A DNA stretch of 38,453 nt from Dongia mobilis (GCF_945906275.1 NZ_CAMDRA010000015.1:1-38453); one strand, 5' to 3'; positions 22,386 to 32,977 are shown, counted from the stretch's first letter. Notes: generated by a model not told the origin, from the letters alone. Numbers and translations: made by a program.

Positions 22386-22418
22386 CCCGCCTTGCGGGCC
22401 GAACCCTAGCAGGGTTCG
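22386..22418 (-). promoter_or_regulatory. two tandem hairpins in the leader of the solute-binding protein gene
   Basis: Read leftward, CGAACCCT and AGGGTTCG (22400-22418, 3-nt loop) form a perfect 8-bp stem. One base further, CCCGC and GCGGG (22386-22398, 3-nt loop) form a second stem that ends 8 bp before the ATG at 22377 and includes the only purine-rich ribosome-site candidate. It may limit translation, or end the upstream hydrolase transcript. Confidence 0.55.
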
Positions 22419-22512
22419 ACCCTCACTCTACTGTCATGGCGAGCAGTTAACAAAGTTATAAGCCGCTCATGCTGCAGGCAGGCACATGCGGCCATGAACA
22501 AACCAGGAAAAA

Positions 22513-23370
22513 TCAACCCAGCGTTTCATGCAGGAACGCGACCGAGCGTGACCAGGCGAGTGCTGCAGCATCCTTGTCGTATCTGGCCGCATTGGTATCG
22601 TTGTTGAAAGCGTGGTTGACGCCGGGATAGGTGAAGAGCTGGTAAGTCTTCGCCGCGGCCTTCAGCGCCGCCTCATAGGCTGCGATCCCGGCATTGATCC
22701 GCTCATCCTTCTCGGCGTAGTGCAGCATCAAGGGCGCTGCGATCTTACCAACATCGGCCACGTCCGGTTGCATCCCATAATAGGCAACACCGGCATCGAG
22801 GGTCATGTCGGTGACCGCCAGCCTGTTGACCATGCCACCGCCCCAGCAGAAACCAACGGCCCCGACCTTGCCGTTGCTGTCGGGCCGGCTGCGCAAGGCG
22901 GCGACGACATCGCGCGCCGCCGCTTCGGTGGCAGCCTTGTCGAGGGCGCCAATCAGCTCACGCGCCTTGTCCTCATCGCTCGGGGTACCGCCGGCGGGGC
23001 TCAGGAAATCAACACCGGCGGCGAGGAAGCCTTCGGCGGCGACCCGGCGCGTGACGTCCTTGATATGCGGATTAAGCCCGCGGTTTTCGTGGATCACCAG
23101 GACGGCCGGAAACTTGTCGCCCGCACTCGGCTTGCTCAAATAGACGCTGTATTCCTGCCCGCCTGACGCCACCTTGATGGTTTCGGTGGTGATCCGCGGG
23201 TCCCCCTCCGGCAGCTGGTCCGCCTTAGCGTAATTGTTCTCCAGCAGTGGCAGAAGCGCTAGCGCCGCCGTTGTGCTGCCGGCCAGAACGGCAAGCTTTT
23301 CCAAGAACTTACGACGATCCAAATCGCCATGCGTGTAGCGGTCGAAAAGGTCGATGACGTGCTGGTTCAT
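22513..23370 (-). CDS. dienelactone hydrolase family protein, Tat-exported
   Basis: A 285-residue alpha/beta hydrolase. A twin-arginine signal lies at 18-24 (DRRKFLE) followed by a hydrophobic segment to about 43. The catalytic cysteine is Cys175 in GAVGFCWGGGM; the acid is in HYAEKDERI and the histidine in YPGVNHAFNN. VIHENRGLNPHIKDV is the oxyanion region of the carboxymethylenebutenolidase family. Export as a folded enzyme to the periplasm is inferred from the signal. Actual substrate unknown. It is the last gene before an approximately 155-bp gap to hmuV and seems to be a single transcription unit. Confidence 0.92.
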   Translation of the reverse strand: MNQHVIDLFDRYTHGDLDRRKFLEKLAVLAGSTTAALALLPLLENNYAKADQLPEGDPRITTETIKVASGGQEYSVYLSKPSAGDKFPAVLVIHENRGLNPHIKDVTRRVAAEGFLAAGVDFLSPAGGTPSDEDKARELIGALDKAATEAAARDVVAALRSRPDSNGKVGAVGFCWGGGMVNRLAVTDMTLDAGVAYYGMQPDVADVGKIAAPLMLHYAEKDERINAGIAAYEAALKAAAKTYQLFTYPGVNHAFNNDTNAARYDKDAAALAWSRSVAFLHETLG

Positions 23371-23527
23371 ATCCCCGTCTCCCTGCCTGTGTCAGCGATT
23401 GTTCTGTGGGTGGTGAGAATCGATATAGGGGCCGGCGCCGCAATATCCAGCCTGCCTTGGCGACATTCACGCCGGCAAATCAGGGTACGCGCAATGGCCC
23501 GGCCAGGATCAGTCAGCTGCCGGGGGA

Positions 23528-24304
23528 TCAGCGGCCCGAAATCATCGTGACCATGGCCGGGTGGCCGTTGCCGACGACGATCGCGGCTGCCACATCGAAG
23601 GCGGCGCCGATCAGGTCGGGGGTGAGCACATCTTGGATGGGGCCTTGCGCCAGGGTTCGCCCGTCCCGCAGCAGCAACCCCTCATCGGCGAAGCGCAGGG
23701 CTTCGCTGAGATCGTGCAGGACGATCACGATCGCGACCCCGTGCCGCGCCAGCGATTTCACACAGGCCATGACGGCCAGGCGCTGCGCCGGATCAAGATT
23801 GTTGGTCGGTTCGTCGAGCAGCAGCAGCCGGGGCGCGGCGTCGCCGGGCGGCTGCCAGATCTGGGCGAGGACACGGGCCAGTTGCACGCGCTGCCGCTCG
23901 CCGCCGGAAAGACGGTGGTAAAGCGCATCGGCCAGCGGCGCGAGACCGACCGCTGCCAGGGAATCCGACACCGCCATACGGTCGGCTCCCTTGGCACGTC
24001 CGCGATGGGGCAGCCGGCCGATTCCGACCAGATCGCGCACCCGTACCGGGAATGCGACCTGCGAGGATTGCGGCAGCACGGCGCGCTGCATGGCCAGCGC
24101 TGTCCGGTCCCAGGTCTTGAGTGGCCGCGAAAGCAAATAGATGTCGCCGGCGGTCGGCGCGAGGTCGCCGGCCAGAGCATGGAGCAAGGTCGATTTGCCC
24201 GATCCGTTGGGTCCCATCAGCGCCAGGACTTTGCCGGGTTCGGCCAGCAGCGAGATATCGCGCAGATGACCGCGCACGGTGGCGATACCCCGGGCGCTGA
24301 TCAT
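23528..24304 (-). CDS. hmuV: haemin ABC transporter ATP-binding protein
   Basis: A 258-residue ATPase. Walker A GPNGSGKS is at 31-38, LPQSSQVAFPVRVRDLVGIGR carries the Q-loop and a motif typical of HmuV, the signature is LSGGERQRV, Walker B RLLLLDEPTNNLD, and the switch HDLSEAL. With HmuU it drives haem across the inner membrane. The ATG at 24304 is used; an in-frame start at 24328 would overlap hmuU by 14 bp and is possible. It is the last gene of hemP-hmuSTUV. Confidence 0.93.
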   Translation of the reverse strand: MISARGIATVRGHLRDISLLAEPGKVLALMGPNGSGKSTLLHALAGDLAPTAGDIYLLSRPLKTWDRTALAMQRAVLPQSSQVAFPVRVRDLVGIGRLPHRGRAKGADRMAVSDSLAAVGLAPLADALYHRLSGGERQRVQLARVLAQIWQPPGDAAPRLLLLDEPTNNLDPAQRLAVMACVKSLARHGVAIVIVLHDLSEALRFADEGLLLRDGRTLAQGPIQDVLTPDLIGAAFDVAAAIVVGNGHPAMVTMISGR

Positions 24305-24314
24305 GTCGCACCGT

Positions 24315-25373
24315 TCATGCAGCACCATGCCGGATCTGCCGAACCAACAGGAAGAGGAAGACCGGCCCGCCCAGGGCGCCCGTCACCAGGCCGATCGGCA
24401 ACTCCGCCGGCGCCACGGCGATGCGCGTCACCAGATCGCCGAACGCCATGATGACGCAGCCGATGAGGGCACTTGCCGGCACCAGCCAGCGATGATCCTG
24501 GCCCACCAGCAGGCGCGCAAGGTGCGGCGCCACCAGACCGAGAAAGCCGATCATGCCGGAAAAGGCGACGACGGCGCCGATCGCAGCGGCAACAGCGATC
24601 ACGATGCCGCGCTGCAGCTGCGTCACAGGAATGCCGAGATGCCCGGCAACGTCGTCACCCAGGGCCAAGGCGTTGAGGGCCGGGGCGATGCGCCAGGCAA
24701 AGACCGCGATGATGGCGGTCTGCGTCCAGCCGTTTCCAGCGAGGCTGCCCATGCGCCAGAATGTGAGATCGCGCAGCTCCTGTTCATTACTGATGAAGAT
24801 CAGGAAACCGATGCCGACCTCCGCCAGCACACCGATGCCGATTCCAGCCAGCAGCAGCACGATGGTGGCCTCACCGCCGGCAAGATCAGCCAGGCGCAGG
24901 ATGGCAAGAGTCGCAACCAGGCTGCCGACGGCGGCCGCTGCCGGCAAGGCGAAGGGTCCGAGATGGAGAAACCAGACCGGCAGATGTTCAGCCAGCACGA
25001 TGGTGACGGCGGCGGCAAGTGCCGCCCCGCTGCTGACGCCGACAAGGCCAGGATCGGCCAGCGGATTGCGGAACAGGCTCTGCATCAGGCAACCACTGAC
25101 GGCGAGGCCGACGCCAGCCAGCAGCGCCATCACGACGCGCGGCAGGCGGATATCGAAGATGACGCTCTGCTGCAACCCGGTGAGCGGCTCTCCCAAGGGC
25201 AGATGCAGCACCCAGCCGACGATATCGAGCGCCACCATGTCCAGCGGTCCGACCCCGACCGCCAGCAACGTGGCAAGACAGGCTAAGAAACCGAGCACCA
25301 TGACAACGCGCCAGCGGCGGCGTATGCGCACCGCTTCAAGGACGGGCGTCCCGCCCATGTCGATAGCTGACAT
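24315..25373 (-). CDS. hmuU: haemin ABC transporter permease
   Basis: A 352-residue FecCD/BtuC-type permease with about ten hydrophobic segments. DIRLPRVVMALLAGVGLAVSG, QSLFRNPLADPGLVGVSSGAA, and GMIGFLGLVAPHLAR plus the final PAELPIGLVTGALGGPVFLFLL are conserved family blocks. The ATG at 25373 has an AAGG site upstream; a TTG at 25394 that overlaps the hmuT stop is an alternative, and another ATG lies at 25358. Confidence 0.94.
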   Translation of the reverse strand: MSAIDMGGTPVLEAVRIRRRWRVVMVLGFLACLATLLAVGVGPLDMVALDIVGWVLHLPLGEPLTGLQQSVIFDIRLPRVVMALLAGVGLAVSGCLMQSLFRNPLADPGLVGVSSGAALAAAVTIVLAEHLPVWFLHLGPFALPAAAAVGSLVATLAILRLADLAGGEATIVLLLAGIGIGVLAEVGIGFLIFISNEQELRDLTFWRMGSLAGNGWTQTAIIAVFAWRIAPALNALALGDDVAGHLGIPVTQLQRGIVIAVAAAIGAVVAFSGMIGFLGLVAPHLARLLVGQDHRWLVPASALIGCVIMAFGDLVTRIAVAPAELPIGLVTGALGGPVFLFLLVRQIRHGAA

Positions 25374-25390
25374 CCTGAGCCTTGCTGCGC

Positions 25391-26281
25391 TCAACCGACC
25401 CAGGATCTCGCCGGCAAGGACGGCCAGTCGAGGGTCGGGTGGAGTTTTGCCGCGAGATCGTGGCAGGCATGGGCCGAGCGCGGTCCCAAGGCGAGGAGAT
25501 AGGCGCCGTCGACCGGCACGATCTGCGGGCGCTGGTCCTCGGGCAGAATATCCAGCCCCAGTTCCTTGGTCGCCTTCTCAACCGGGTCTTCGCCGGCAAG
25601 AGGTGCCTGGTCGCCCTGGAACATGGTGACGACAAAGTCCGGCTGCGGACCGATGATCCCTTCGGCCGACACGGCGCGGTAGCTGTCGAAATCGCCAGCG
25701 ACATTCAGGCCGCCGGCCAGGTTGATGACGAGATCAGCGATGGTGCCGCGGCCAGCCATGCGGCCCTTGACCGTGCCCAGGATGAACAGCACGCGGGGGC
25801 GTGCCGCGACCCGGGCCACGGCCTGCGCCAGCGTTGCAAGATCAGTATTGATGGCGGCAGCCACCTCCTCGGCCCGTTTCTCGCGGTCCAGCAGCTGCCC
25901 CACGAAGCGCACCTTGTCCGGCACCGCGGCGGCAGAAAGCGGCCCCTGGAATTGATGCAGAAGGCTGCCGGTCGCCTGCAACTGTGACAGCACGTTGGGT
26001 GGCCCGGCATCACGATCGGCAAGCACGATGTCGGGCGACAGCGAGAGCACGCCTTCGACCGCCAGTTGCCGCAGATAGCCGATCTTGGGCAGGCTGAGGG
26101 CCGCGCGCGGATAGAGGCTGGTCGTGTCGACGGCCACGATCTGGTCACCGGCTCCCAGGGCAAAGACGCATTCGGTCATGGCGCCGCCGGCGCAGACGAT
26201 GCGTTGCTGGCGCGCTGATACAGGGTGTGGCGCGAAGGCGGCGCCGAGTGTTGCCAACAGCATTGTGCGGCGGTCGAGCAT
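25391..26281 (-). CDS. hmuT: periplasmic haemin-binding protein
   Basis: A 296-residue class III binding protein. The N terminus LDRRTMLLATLGAAF is a signal with an RR pair that could be Tat-dependent. The mature part starts QQRIVCAGGAMTECVFALGAG, then SLYPRAALSLPKIGYLRQLAVEG and LSPDIVLADRDAGPP, all typical of HmuT. It passes haem from the outer-membrane receptor to HmuU. Its ATG shares one base with the hmuS TGA (TGATG), showing coupling. The receptor gene itself is not in this window. Confidence 0.92.
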   Translation of the reverse strand: MLDRRTMLLATLGAAFAPHPVSARQQRIVCAGGAMTECVFALGAGDQIVAVDTTSLYPRAALSLPKIGYLRQLAVEGVLSLSPDIVLADRDAGPPNVLSQLQATGSLLHQFQGPLSAAAVPDKVRFVGQLLDREKRAEEVAAAINTDLATLAQAVARVAARPRVLFILGTVKGRMAGRGTIADLVINLAGGLNVAGDFDSYRAVSAEGIIGPQPDFVVTMFQGDQAPLAGEDPVEKATKELGLDILPEDQRPQIVPVDGAYLLALGPRSAHACHDLAAKLHPTLDWPSLPARSWVG

Positions 26282-27336
26282 CAGGCAGCGCGCTCCAGCG
26301 CGGCGACGATGCTGCGCCAACTCTCCAGTTCCGGTTGCCCGGGCTTGCGCTTGCCGAAGAAGGTGGCGATCCGCTCACCCGCAGCATCGAACAATTCGAC
26401 CGAATGCAGTTCGCCGTCGCTCGTCGGCTTTCTGACGGCGAAGCAATGGGCGATATGATCTTCGCGCAGATGCAGATTGAAATCCGGGTCCAGCACATTG
26501 AGCCAGTGATCCAAGCGGACGATGCGCTCGACCGGCCCGGTATGGATCTGGATCAGCCCCCGGTTGCCGACGAAGACCATGATCGGCACCTGCTCGGCGC
26601 TGGCCCTGTTGAGGAGATCGAAGGTCGCAGATACGGGCAACCGTTCCGTGAAGGCGCCCAGCATGGCTTCCATGGCCGGGAGTGGCTCCGTCTCATGCCG
26701 CTTCAGCATCGCGGGGAAATCATGGACGTCCTTGAGCAGCGCCCAATCCACCTGCAGCGCAGCCCGATCCACCACGGCCTTTGTCGGTGCGGATGCCGGC
26801 GGCATCGGATCGACGGACAGTGCCGGGTGGCCGATCGCCATCATGGATTTGGTCAGGCGCGCCCACTCGTCCAGTTGGGTGCTCTCAAGGGCGTAGATCT
26901 TGTGCAGCGCACCGCCGAACCGGTCGAAAATCTGGAAGCTGTGCCGCGCCGGTGATGCGCCCTGATCCGTCACCGCATAGAGATGGGCCCAATGCTGCGG
27001 GAAAAGCCGGAGATCGATATCCGGCCCGAGCACGAGGCCGGCATGCGCCATGAAGGTTGCCGGCTCGTAGACACCCTTGCGCTCATGCACGCAACTCTCG
27101 TTCCTGGTGAGCGCCATGACGCGGCCAAGCGCCGGCAGGCCGGCAAAGAAGGCCTGCCAGTCAGGCATCAGGCGTGTGGCCTCGCCAGCACATTGCGCCG
27201 CCACGAATTCAGCCTCGCTCACGCCGAGTTCCAGCGCTGCATCGCGGGCACGCAGGCGCGGCCGCTCGGCGCGCAGCACCTGCCAGCGAGCATCGAGCTT
27301 GCCCCGAACCAGTTCGTCGGATTGAACGCGCGACAT
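26281..27336 (-). CDS. hmuS: haemin-degrading/haem-trafficking factor
   Basis: A 351-residue HemS/ChuS-like protein built of two repeated domains. The first includes LMPDWQAFFAGLPALGRVMALTRNESCVHERKG in parts (GRVMALTRNESCVHE), the second has VPIMVFVGNRGLIQIHTGPVE in parts (MVFVGNRGLIQIH), with NVLDPDFNLHLRED conserved. Such proteins bind haem in the cytoplasm and either degrade it or hand it on. The ATG at 27336 replaces a longer frame start at 27378 with unconserved sequence. It is 99 bp after hemP, across a hairpin. Confidence 0.92.
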   Translation of the reverse strand: MSRVQSDELVRGKLDARWQVLRAERPRLRARDAALELGVSEAEFVAAQCAGEATRLMPDWQAFFAGLPALGRVMALTRNESCVHERKGVYEPATFMAHAGLVLGPDIDLRLFPQHWAHLYAVTDQGASPARHSFQIFDRFGGALHKIYALESTQLDEWARLTKSMMAIGHPALSVDPMPPASAPTKAVVDRAALQVDWALLKDVHDFPAMLKRHETEPLPAMEAMLGAFTERLPVSATFDLLNRASAEQVPIMVFVGNRGLIQIHTGPVERIVRLDHWLNVLDPDFNLHLREDHIAHCFAVRKPTSDGELHSVELFDAAGERIATFFGKRKPGQPELESWRSIVAALERAA

Positions 27337-27370
27337 GAACCAACTCCCCCGTTTTGTGAACGCGCCGACA

Positions 27371-27393
27371 CAGCGCACAAACGCTGTGCGCTG
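27371..27393 (-). promoter_or_regulatory. intercistronic hairpin between hemP and hmuS
   Basis: CAGCGCACA (27371-27379) and TGTGCGCTG (27385-27393) form a perfect 9-bp stem with a 5-nt loop. No T-run follows in the leftward direction, so it is more likely an mRNA-stabilising or processing element than a terminator. Confidence 0.5.
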
Positions 27394-27435
27394 GCCGGCA
27401 AAATCTGTGATGCCCTACCGCCGCGACAGAGCGGG

Positions 27436-27762
27436 CTATTTGGTCAGGATGAGGCGATGGTTGCGGGTGATGCGCAGCCGGTAGGCCGCCCCGTCAAAAT
27501 CGATGATCGCCTCACGGGCGCCCTTCAGGATGGACTGAATGGTGACCGTCTGGATGCTGCTGCGGTGTGTGGCAGCATTGTCGCGCGCCGGGGTCCCAGC
27601 CATCGGCTGGGTCGCATACCGGTCCCGGCCATTGCGCAGCTCCAGCGGTCGCGCCGCCATCAGCCTCGGCTCAGCCGCCCGCGATTCCGGCCCGCCGATC
27701 TGATCGCCGGTAGTGGCTGCGACTGCAGCGGAACGGCGAAAATCATGAGTTTCTCTGTCCAT
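27436..27762 (-). CDS. hemP: HemP-type haemin uptake protein, long N terminus
   Basis: The C-terminal 35 residues (IQSILKGAREAIIDFDGAAY followed by RLRITRNHRLILTK) are the HemP domain. HemP proteins, usually about 60 residues, act in haem uptake and, in some rhizobia and Burkholderia, as an activator of haem receptor expression. Here the frame is 108 residues from the ATG at 27762, giving an unconserved basic N terminus of about 70 residues; internal ATG codons (before AARPLEL and before AGTPARDN) would give the normal size, so the true start is uncertain. It is the promoter-proximal gene of hmuSTUV. Confidence 0.8.
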   Translation of the reverse strand: MDRETHDFRRSAAVAATTGDQIGGPESRAAEPRLMAARPLELRNGRDRYATQPMAGTPARDNAATHRSSIQTVTIQSILKGAREAIIDFDGAAYRLRITRNHRLILTK

Positions 27763-27885
27763 GTCCACTCCTGCGACCTGTTACGTGTGGGTGGAACAAC
27801 CGCGGTTCTGCTATCAATAATTGGTGCAGTTGCGAGTCATTCTTAACAATAACAGAAATATCAAACTGAGGCATCGGGATCAAGT

Positions 27886-27904
27886 GATAATTATTCTCAT
27901 TTGC
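27886..27904. promoter_or_regulatory. Fur box upstream of hemP
   Basis: GATAATTATTCTCATTTGC matches the 19-bp E. coli Fur consensus at 14 of 19 positions. On the hemP strand it reads as the common GCAAATGAGAATAATTATC form. It lies 124-142 bp upstream of the hemP ATG used here. A weaker half-site GAGTCATTCTTA follows at 27834-27845. Confidence 0.7.
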
Positions 27905-27940
27905 AGGTTTGGGTGGCAAAGACAGGGAATCGCCGCCTAT

Positions 27941-27973
27941 GACATTGACAATCATTCGCAGAGATACAAATAT
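27941..27973 (+). promoter_or_regulatory. bfd promoter overlapped by a second Fur box
   Basis: GACATTGACAATCATTCGC (27941-27959) also matches the Fur consensus at 14 of 19 positions. It contains a perfect TTGACA (27945-27950). A -10-like AAATAT at 27968-27973 lies 17 bp downstream. Repression of bfd by iron-loaded Fur at the -35 is the obvious reading. The -10 is weak. Confidence 0.6.
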
Positions 27974-28014
27974 CATCCCTGGAGATGTCACACCCTTGGC
28001 GAGTTCATCGACCG

Positions 28015-28230
28015 ATGTATGTCTGTATCTGCAATGGCTATCGCGAGAGCGAAATCGAGCAGACGGCCCGCGCCAGCGGGTTGAACTGCCCGGTGGCCGT
28101 CTATCAGGTGCTTGGCAGCGGCCCCTGCTGCGGGACCTGCCTGCCCATGGCGCAGGACATCATCAATAACGCCAGCAACGTGTCAAAGACTTTGCGCGAC
28201 CTGGAACCGCTTCCGCTTGCGGCGGAGTGA
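28015..28230 (+). CDS. bfd: bacterioferritin-associated ferredoxin
   Basis: A 71-residue [2Fe-2S] protein. The ligands are Cys4 and Cys6 (MYVCICNGYRE) and the pair in GSGPCCGTC (Cys39 and Cys42, with an extra Cys38). Bfd binds bacterioferritin and passes electrons to its haem so that stored iron can be released. The ATG at 28015 gives the canonical MYVCICN start; an ATG at 27985 would add ten residues. It diverges from the hmu operon and converges on bfr, whose stop is 4 bp away. Confidence 0.94.
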   Translation: MYVCICNGYRESEIEQTARASGLNCPVAVYQVLGSGPCCGTCLPMAQDIINNASNVSKTLRDLEPLPLAAE

Positions 28231-28234
28231 CCGC

Positions 28235-28717
28235 TCAGGAGCCCTCGCCCGGCTCGTATTGCGACTGGATGTAATTCTGCAGGCCCATCTTCTCGAGGAT
28301 CTCGATATTGGTCTCCAGGAAGTCGATATGCTCTTCCTCTGATTCCAGAATGTCCTTGAGCAGTTCGCGGGTGACAAAGTCGCCGGCCTGCTCGCACAGC
28401 ACAATGCCGGCCTTGAGGTCGGGATGGGCCATCATCTCCAGCTTGAGGTCGCAGGAGAGGATCTCCTTCACATTCTCGCCGATCATGAGCTTGCCGAGAT
28501 CCTGCAGATTGGGCAGGCCCTCAAGAAACAGGATACGCTCGATCAGCTTGTCGGCATGTTTCATCTCGTCGATGGATTCGTGATAGGTGACCTCGCCGAG
28601 CTTCTTAATGCCCCAGTTCTTGAGCATGCGCGCATGGAGGAAATATTGGTTGATGGCGGTCAGTTCGTTCTTCAGCACCTTGTTCAGGATCTGAATGACC
28701 TTCTTGTCGCCCTTCAT
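28235..28717 (-). CDS. bfr: bacterioferritin
   Basis: A 160-residue ferritin-like iron store. Ferroxidase ligands are in place: Glu18 (KNELTAINQ), Glu51 and His54 (DEMKHAD), the glutamate in DLKLEMM, and Glu/His in ESEEEHID. Met52 is the axial ligand for the intersubunit haem. [16 protein letters not shown] is identical to the enteric protein. The ATG at 28717 has a GGGAGA site; a longer frame to 28762 is not conserved. It converges on bfd, so its product and the reductase that empties it are expressed from opposite strands, fitting storage in iron excess and release in starvation. Confidence 0.97.
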   Translation of the reverse strand: MKGDKKVIQILNKVLKNELTAINQYFLHARMLKNWGIKKLGEVTYHESIDEMKHADKLIERILFLEGLPNLQDLGKLMIGENVKEILSCDLKLEMMAHPDLKAGIVLCEQAGDFVTRELLKDILESEEEHIDFLETNIEILEKMGLQNYIQSQYEPGEGS

Positions 28718-28783
28718 CACAGATCTCCCTGCTCGCGGATTCGGTCGTTGTCGTCGGCGCAAGATACAATCATCTAAATCATT

Positions 28784-28800
28784 AAAAAAGCACGATTGCT
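28784..28800 (-). terminator. possible weak terminator after glpU
   Basis: Read leftward, AGCA-ATCG-TGCT (a 4-bp stem) is followed by TTTTTT. It is 56 bp beyond the glpU stop. The stem is too short to be convincing, but there is no better candidate. The same AT-rich stretch is about 70 bp upstream of bfr and may equally belong to its promoter. Confidence 0.3.
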
Positions 28801-28855
28801 CTGAAATTGCGACGCATAGTCAGCAAATCCAGGAAGCGACATCGCCGATCAGAAA

Positions 28856-29149
28856 TCAGGCCCAGCGAAAAATGATGAAGGCGTAAACCAGGGCAATGAT
28901 CAGCGGCGCCCACAGCGGCATCCCGAAAATGCCAAGCCACGCCAGAAAGATGAAGGCGCTGCCCAGCAGCGAGATGAACAGCCGGTCGCCGCGCGTCGTC
29001 TCCAGGCCCAGGATGCCGTGCCGGTGCGCACCGCCCGGCGAACGGACTTCCCACACGGTCATGGCGACAAGACAGGTGATGATGAAGGCAAAGAATGCCG
29101 CCGTCTGCCAGGTCCACGCCATCCAGGAGATGAGTGAGGTACCTTCCAT
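28856..29149 (-). CDS. glpU: DUF2160 small membrane protein of the glycerol transporter locus
   Basis: A 97-residue protein with three hydrophobic segments (about 12-32, 57-75, 77-95) and the conserved WEVRSPGGAHRHGILGLETT-type loop between the first two. This is DUF2160, which accompanies the rhizobial glycerol ABC transporter as GlpU. Its role is unknown. It is the last gene of the glp operon, 17 bp after glpQ. Confidence 0.88.
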   Translation of the reverse strand: MEGTSLISWMAWTWQTAAFFAFIITCLVAMTVWEVRSPGGAHRHGILGLETTRGDRLFISLLGSAFIFLAWLGIFGMPLWAPLIIALVYAFIIFRWA

Positions 29150-29166
29150 CGTGAACGATCCCTTCC

Positions 29167-29963
29167 TCAGACGCGGCCGAGGGCAAAGCCCTTGGCGATG
29201 TAGTTGCGCACGAAATAGATGACGAAAGCGCCGGGAATGATGGTCAGAGTCCCGGCCGCAGCAAGCATCCCAAGTTCATAGCCCGAGGTGCTGGCCGTGC
29301 GGGTCATGGTGGCAACGATCGGCTTGGCGTCGACGGAGGTCAGGGTCTTGGCCAGCAGCATCTCGACCCAGGAGAACATGAAGCAGAAGAAGCAGGCGAC
29401 GCCGATGCCGGCCGCGATCGTCGGGATGAAGATCTTGATGAAGAAGCGCGGGAAGGAATAGCCGTCGACATAGGCCGTCTCGTCGAGTTCCTTCGGCACG
29501 CCGGACATGAAGCCTTCCAGAATCCACACGGCGAGCGGCACGTTGAAGAGCGTATGCGCCAGCGCTACGGCAATATGCGTGTCGAACAGGCCAACAGCGG
29601 AATAAAGCTGCAGGAACGGCAGCGCGAACACTGCCGCCGGCGCCATGCGGTTTGTCAGCAGCCAGAAGAAGAGATGCTTGTCGCCAAGAAAGCGGTAGCG
29701 CGAGAAGGCATAGGCCGCGGGCAGGGCCACAGAGACGGACAGCAACGTGTTCACGACAACGTAGATGATCGAATTGATGTAGCCATTGTACCAGGTCGAA
29801 TCCGTGAAGATCTTCGCATAGTTCTCGAGCGTGAAGGCCTGCGGGAACAGCGAGAAGCCACCGAGGATCTCGTTCGTGGTCTTGAACGACATCGTGACCA
29901 GCCAGTAGATCGGCAGCATCAGGAAGAAGATGTAGACGATCGGCAGAAGGGAGCGCTTGCGCA

Positions 29964-29967
<4 letters not shown>
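29167..29967 (-). CDS. glpQ: glycerol ABC transporter permease
   Basis: A 266-residue MalG-type permease with six transmembrane helices. The cytoplasmic EAA-like loop, ELDETAYVDGYSFPRFF with the later IFIP, contacts the ATPase. NRMAPAAVFALPFLQLYS is typical of sugar and polyol permeases. Orthology to GlpQ of the Rhizobium leguminosarum glycerol transporter is inferred from gene order with GlpS, GlpT and DUF2160. The ATGATG start overlaps the glpP TGA by four bases. This gene is intact. Confidence 0.92.
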
Positions 29968-30827
<860 letters not shown>

Positions 30828-30833
30828 GGTTCC

Positions 30834-31903
<1,070 letters not shown>

Positions 31904-31904
<1 letters not shown>

Positions 31905-32977
31905 TATTCGGACCCTCCGACCAGATTGCCATCCTGCCCGAACAGGAAACTGCGCCCGACATCGATATAGAGGCGCGCCGTGGCGCCGACGTCGAACGGG
32001 TGCACGCCGTGCGATTGCGAGATCCAGGTGGCGCCGTTGAGGTCGAAATGAAGAACGCTGTCTGACCCGGTCAGTTCTGCGAGCAGCACCTTGCCATCAA
32101 TCGTGGCGAGATCGGCCGCCTGCTGGAAGGGTGTGATGTGATGGGCGCTGATGGCCCAGGTATATTTGCCGTCGGCCAAGCGCGCAAAATTCGGACCGAC
32201 CGTCCAGCCGATCCCGTTGCTGAGCTCGATCCGGTTGCCTGTCTTCTGCACCGGCGCCATGTTCAGCGGCGGATCGGAGAAGCCTTCGGCGCTCACCAGA
32301 TCCTTGGGCTTTCGATAGACGTCGCCGGTCGGGCCGAATTGCGTGATGCGGCCTTCGAACAGGCTCGCGGTGTTGCCACCGAACAGCAGCGCTTCCGTGG
32401 GCTCGGTCGTCGCATAGACGACGATGCAGCGACGGCCGGCAAACAGGCGCGGCAGCTCGTCGCGCAATTCCTCGCGCAGCTTGTAATCAAGATTGGCCAG
32501 CGGCTCATCAAGCAGCACAAGATCGCTGTCCTTGACCAGAGCGCGGGCGATGGCGGTGCGCTGCTGCTGGCCGCCGGAGAGTTCCGAGGGGCGGCGCTGC
32601 AGCATGGGCGTGAGGCGCAGGAGATCGCTCACCGCGCCCACCCGGCGTTCGATCTCGGCCTGCCCCATCTTCGCCACCTTGAGCGGCGAGGCGATGTTCT
32701 CATAGACCGAGAGATGCGGGTAATTGATGAATTGCTGATAGCCCATCGAGACATTGCGCTTCTGGACGGCGATGCCGGTGACATTGGCGCCGCGGAACCA
32801 GATTTCGCCCGAGCTTGGCCGGTCGAGCCCGGCCATCAGCTGCAGCAGCGTGGTCTTGCCGGCCAGCGTCGTGCCGAGGAGCACGTTGAAGCTGCCCTCC
32901 TCCAGCACCAGGCTGGTTTCGTGGACATGTGTCTCGGCGCCCACACTTTTCGTTACATGTCTCAGTTCAAGGGTCAT
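31904..32977 (-). CDS. glpS: glycerol ABC transporter ATP-binding protein GlpS
   Basis: A 357-residue MalK-like ATPase. Walker A is atypical, GTTLAGKT at 35-42 in place of GPSGCGKS. The signature LSGGQQQR (133-140) and Walker B LVLLDEPLANLD are normal. The switch histidine is missing: the usual THDQTEA is TTEPTEA, with Thr191 at the histidine position. The C-terminal half has the TOBE-like domain. It is the second ATPase of the glycerol transporter and is separated from glpV by a strong hairpin. Confidence 0.92.

Noticed and set aside
27743-27991. 82-codon leftward frame upstream of hemP
   Set aside because: It spans both Fur boxes and overlaps the hemP start in another frame, with no protein family features; the DNA is better explained as a control region.
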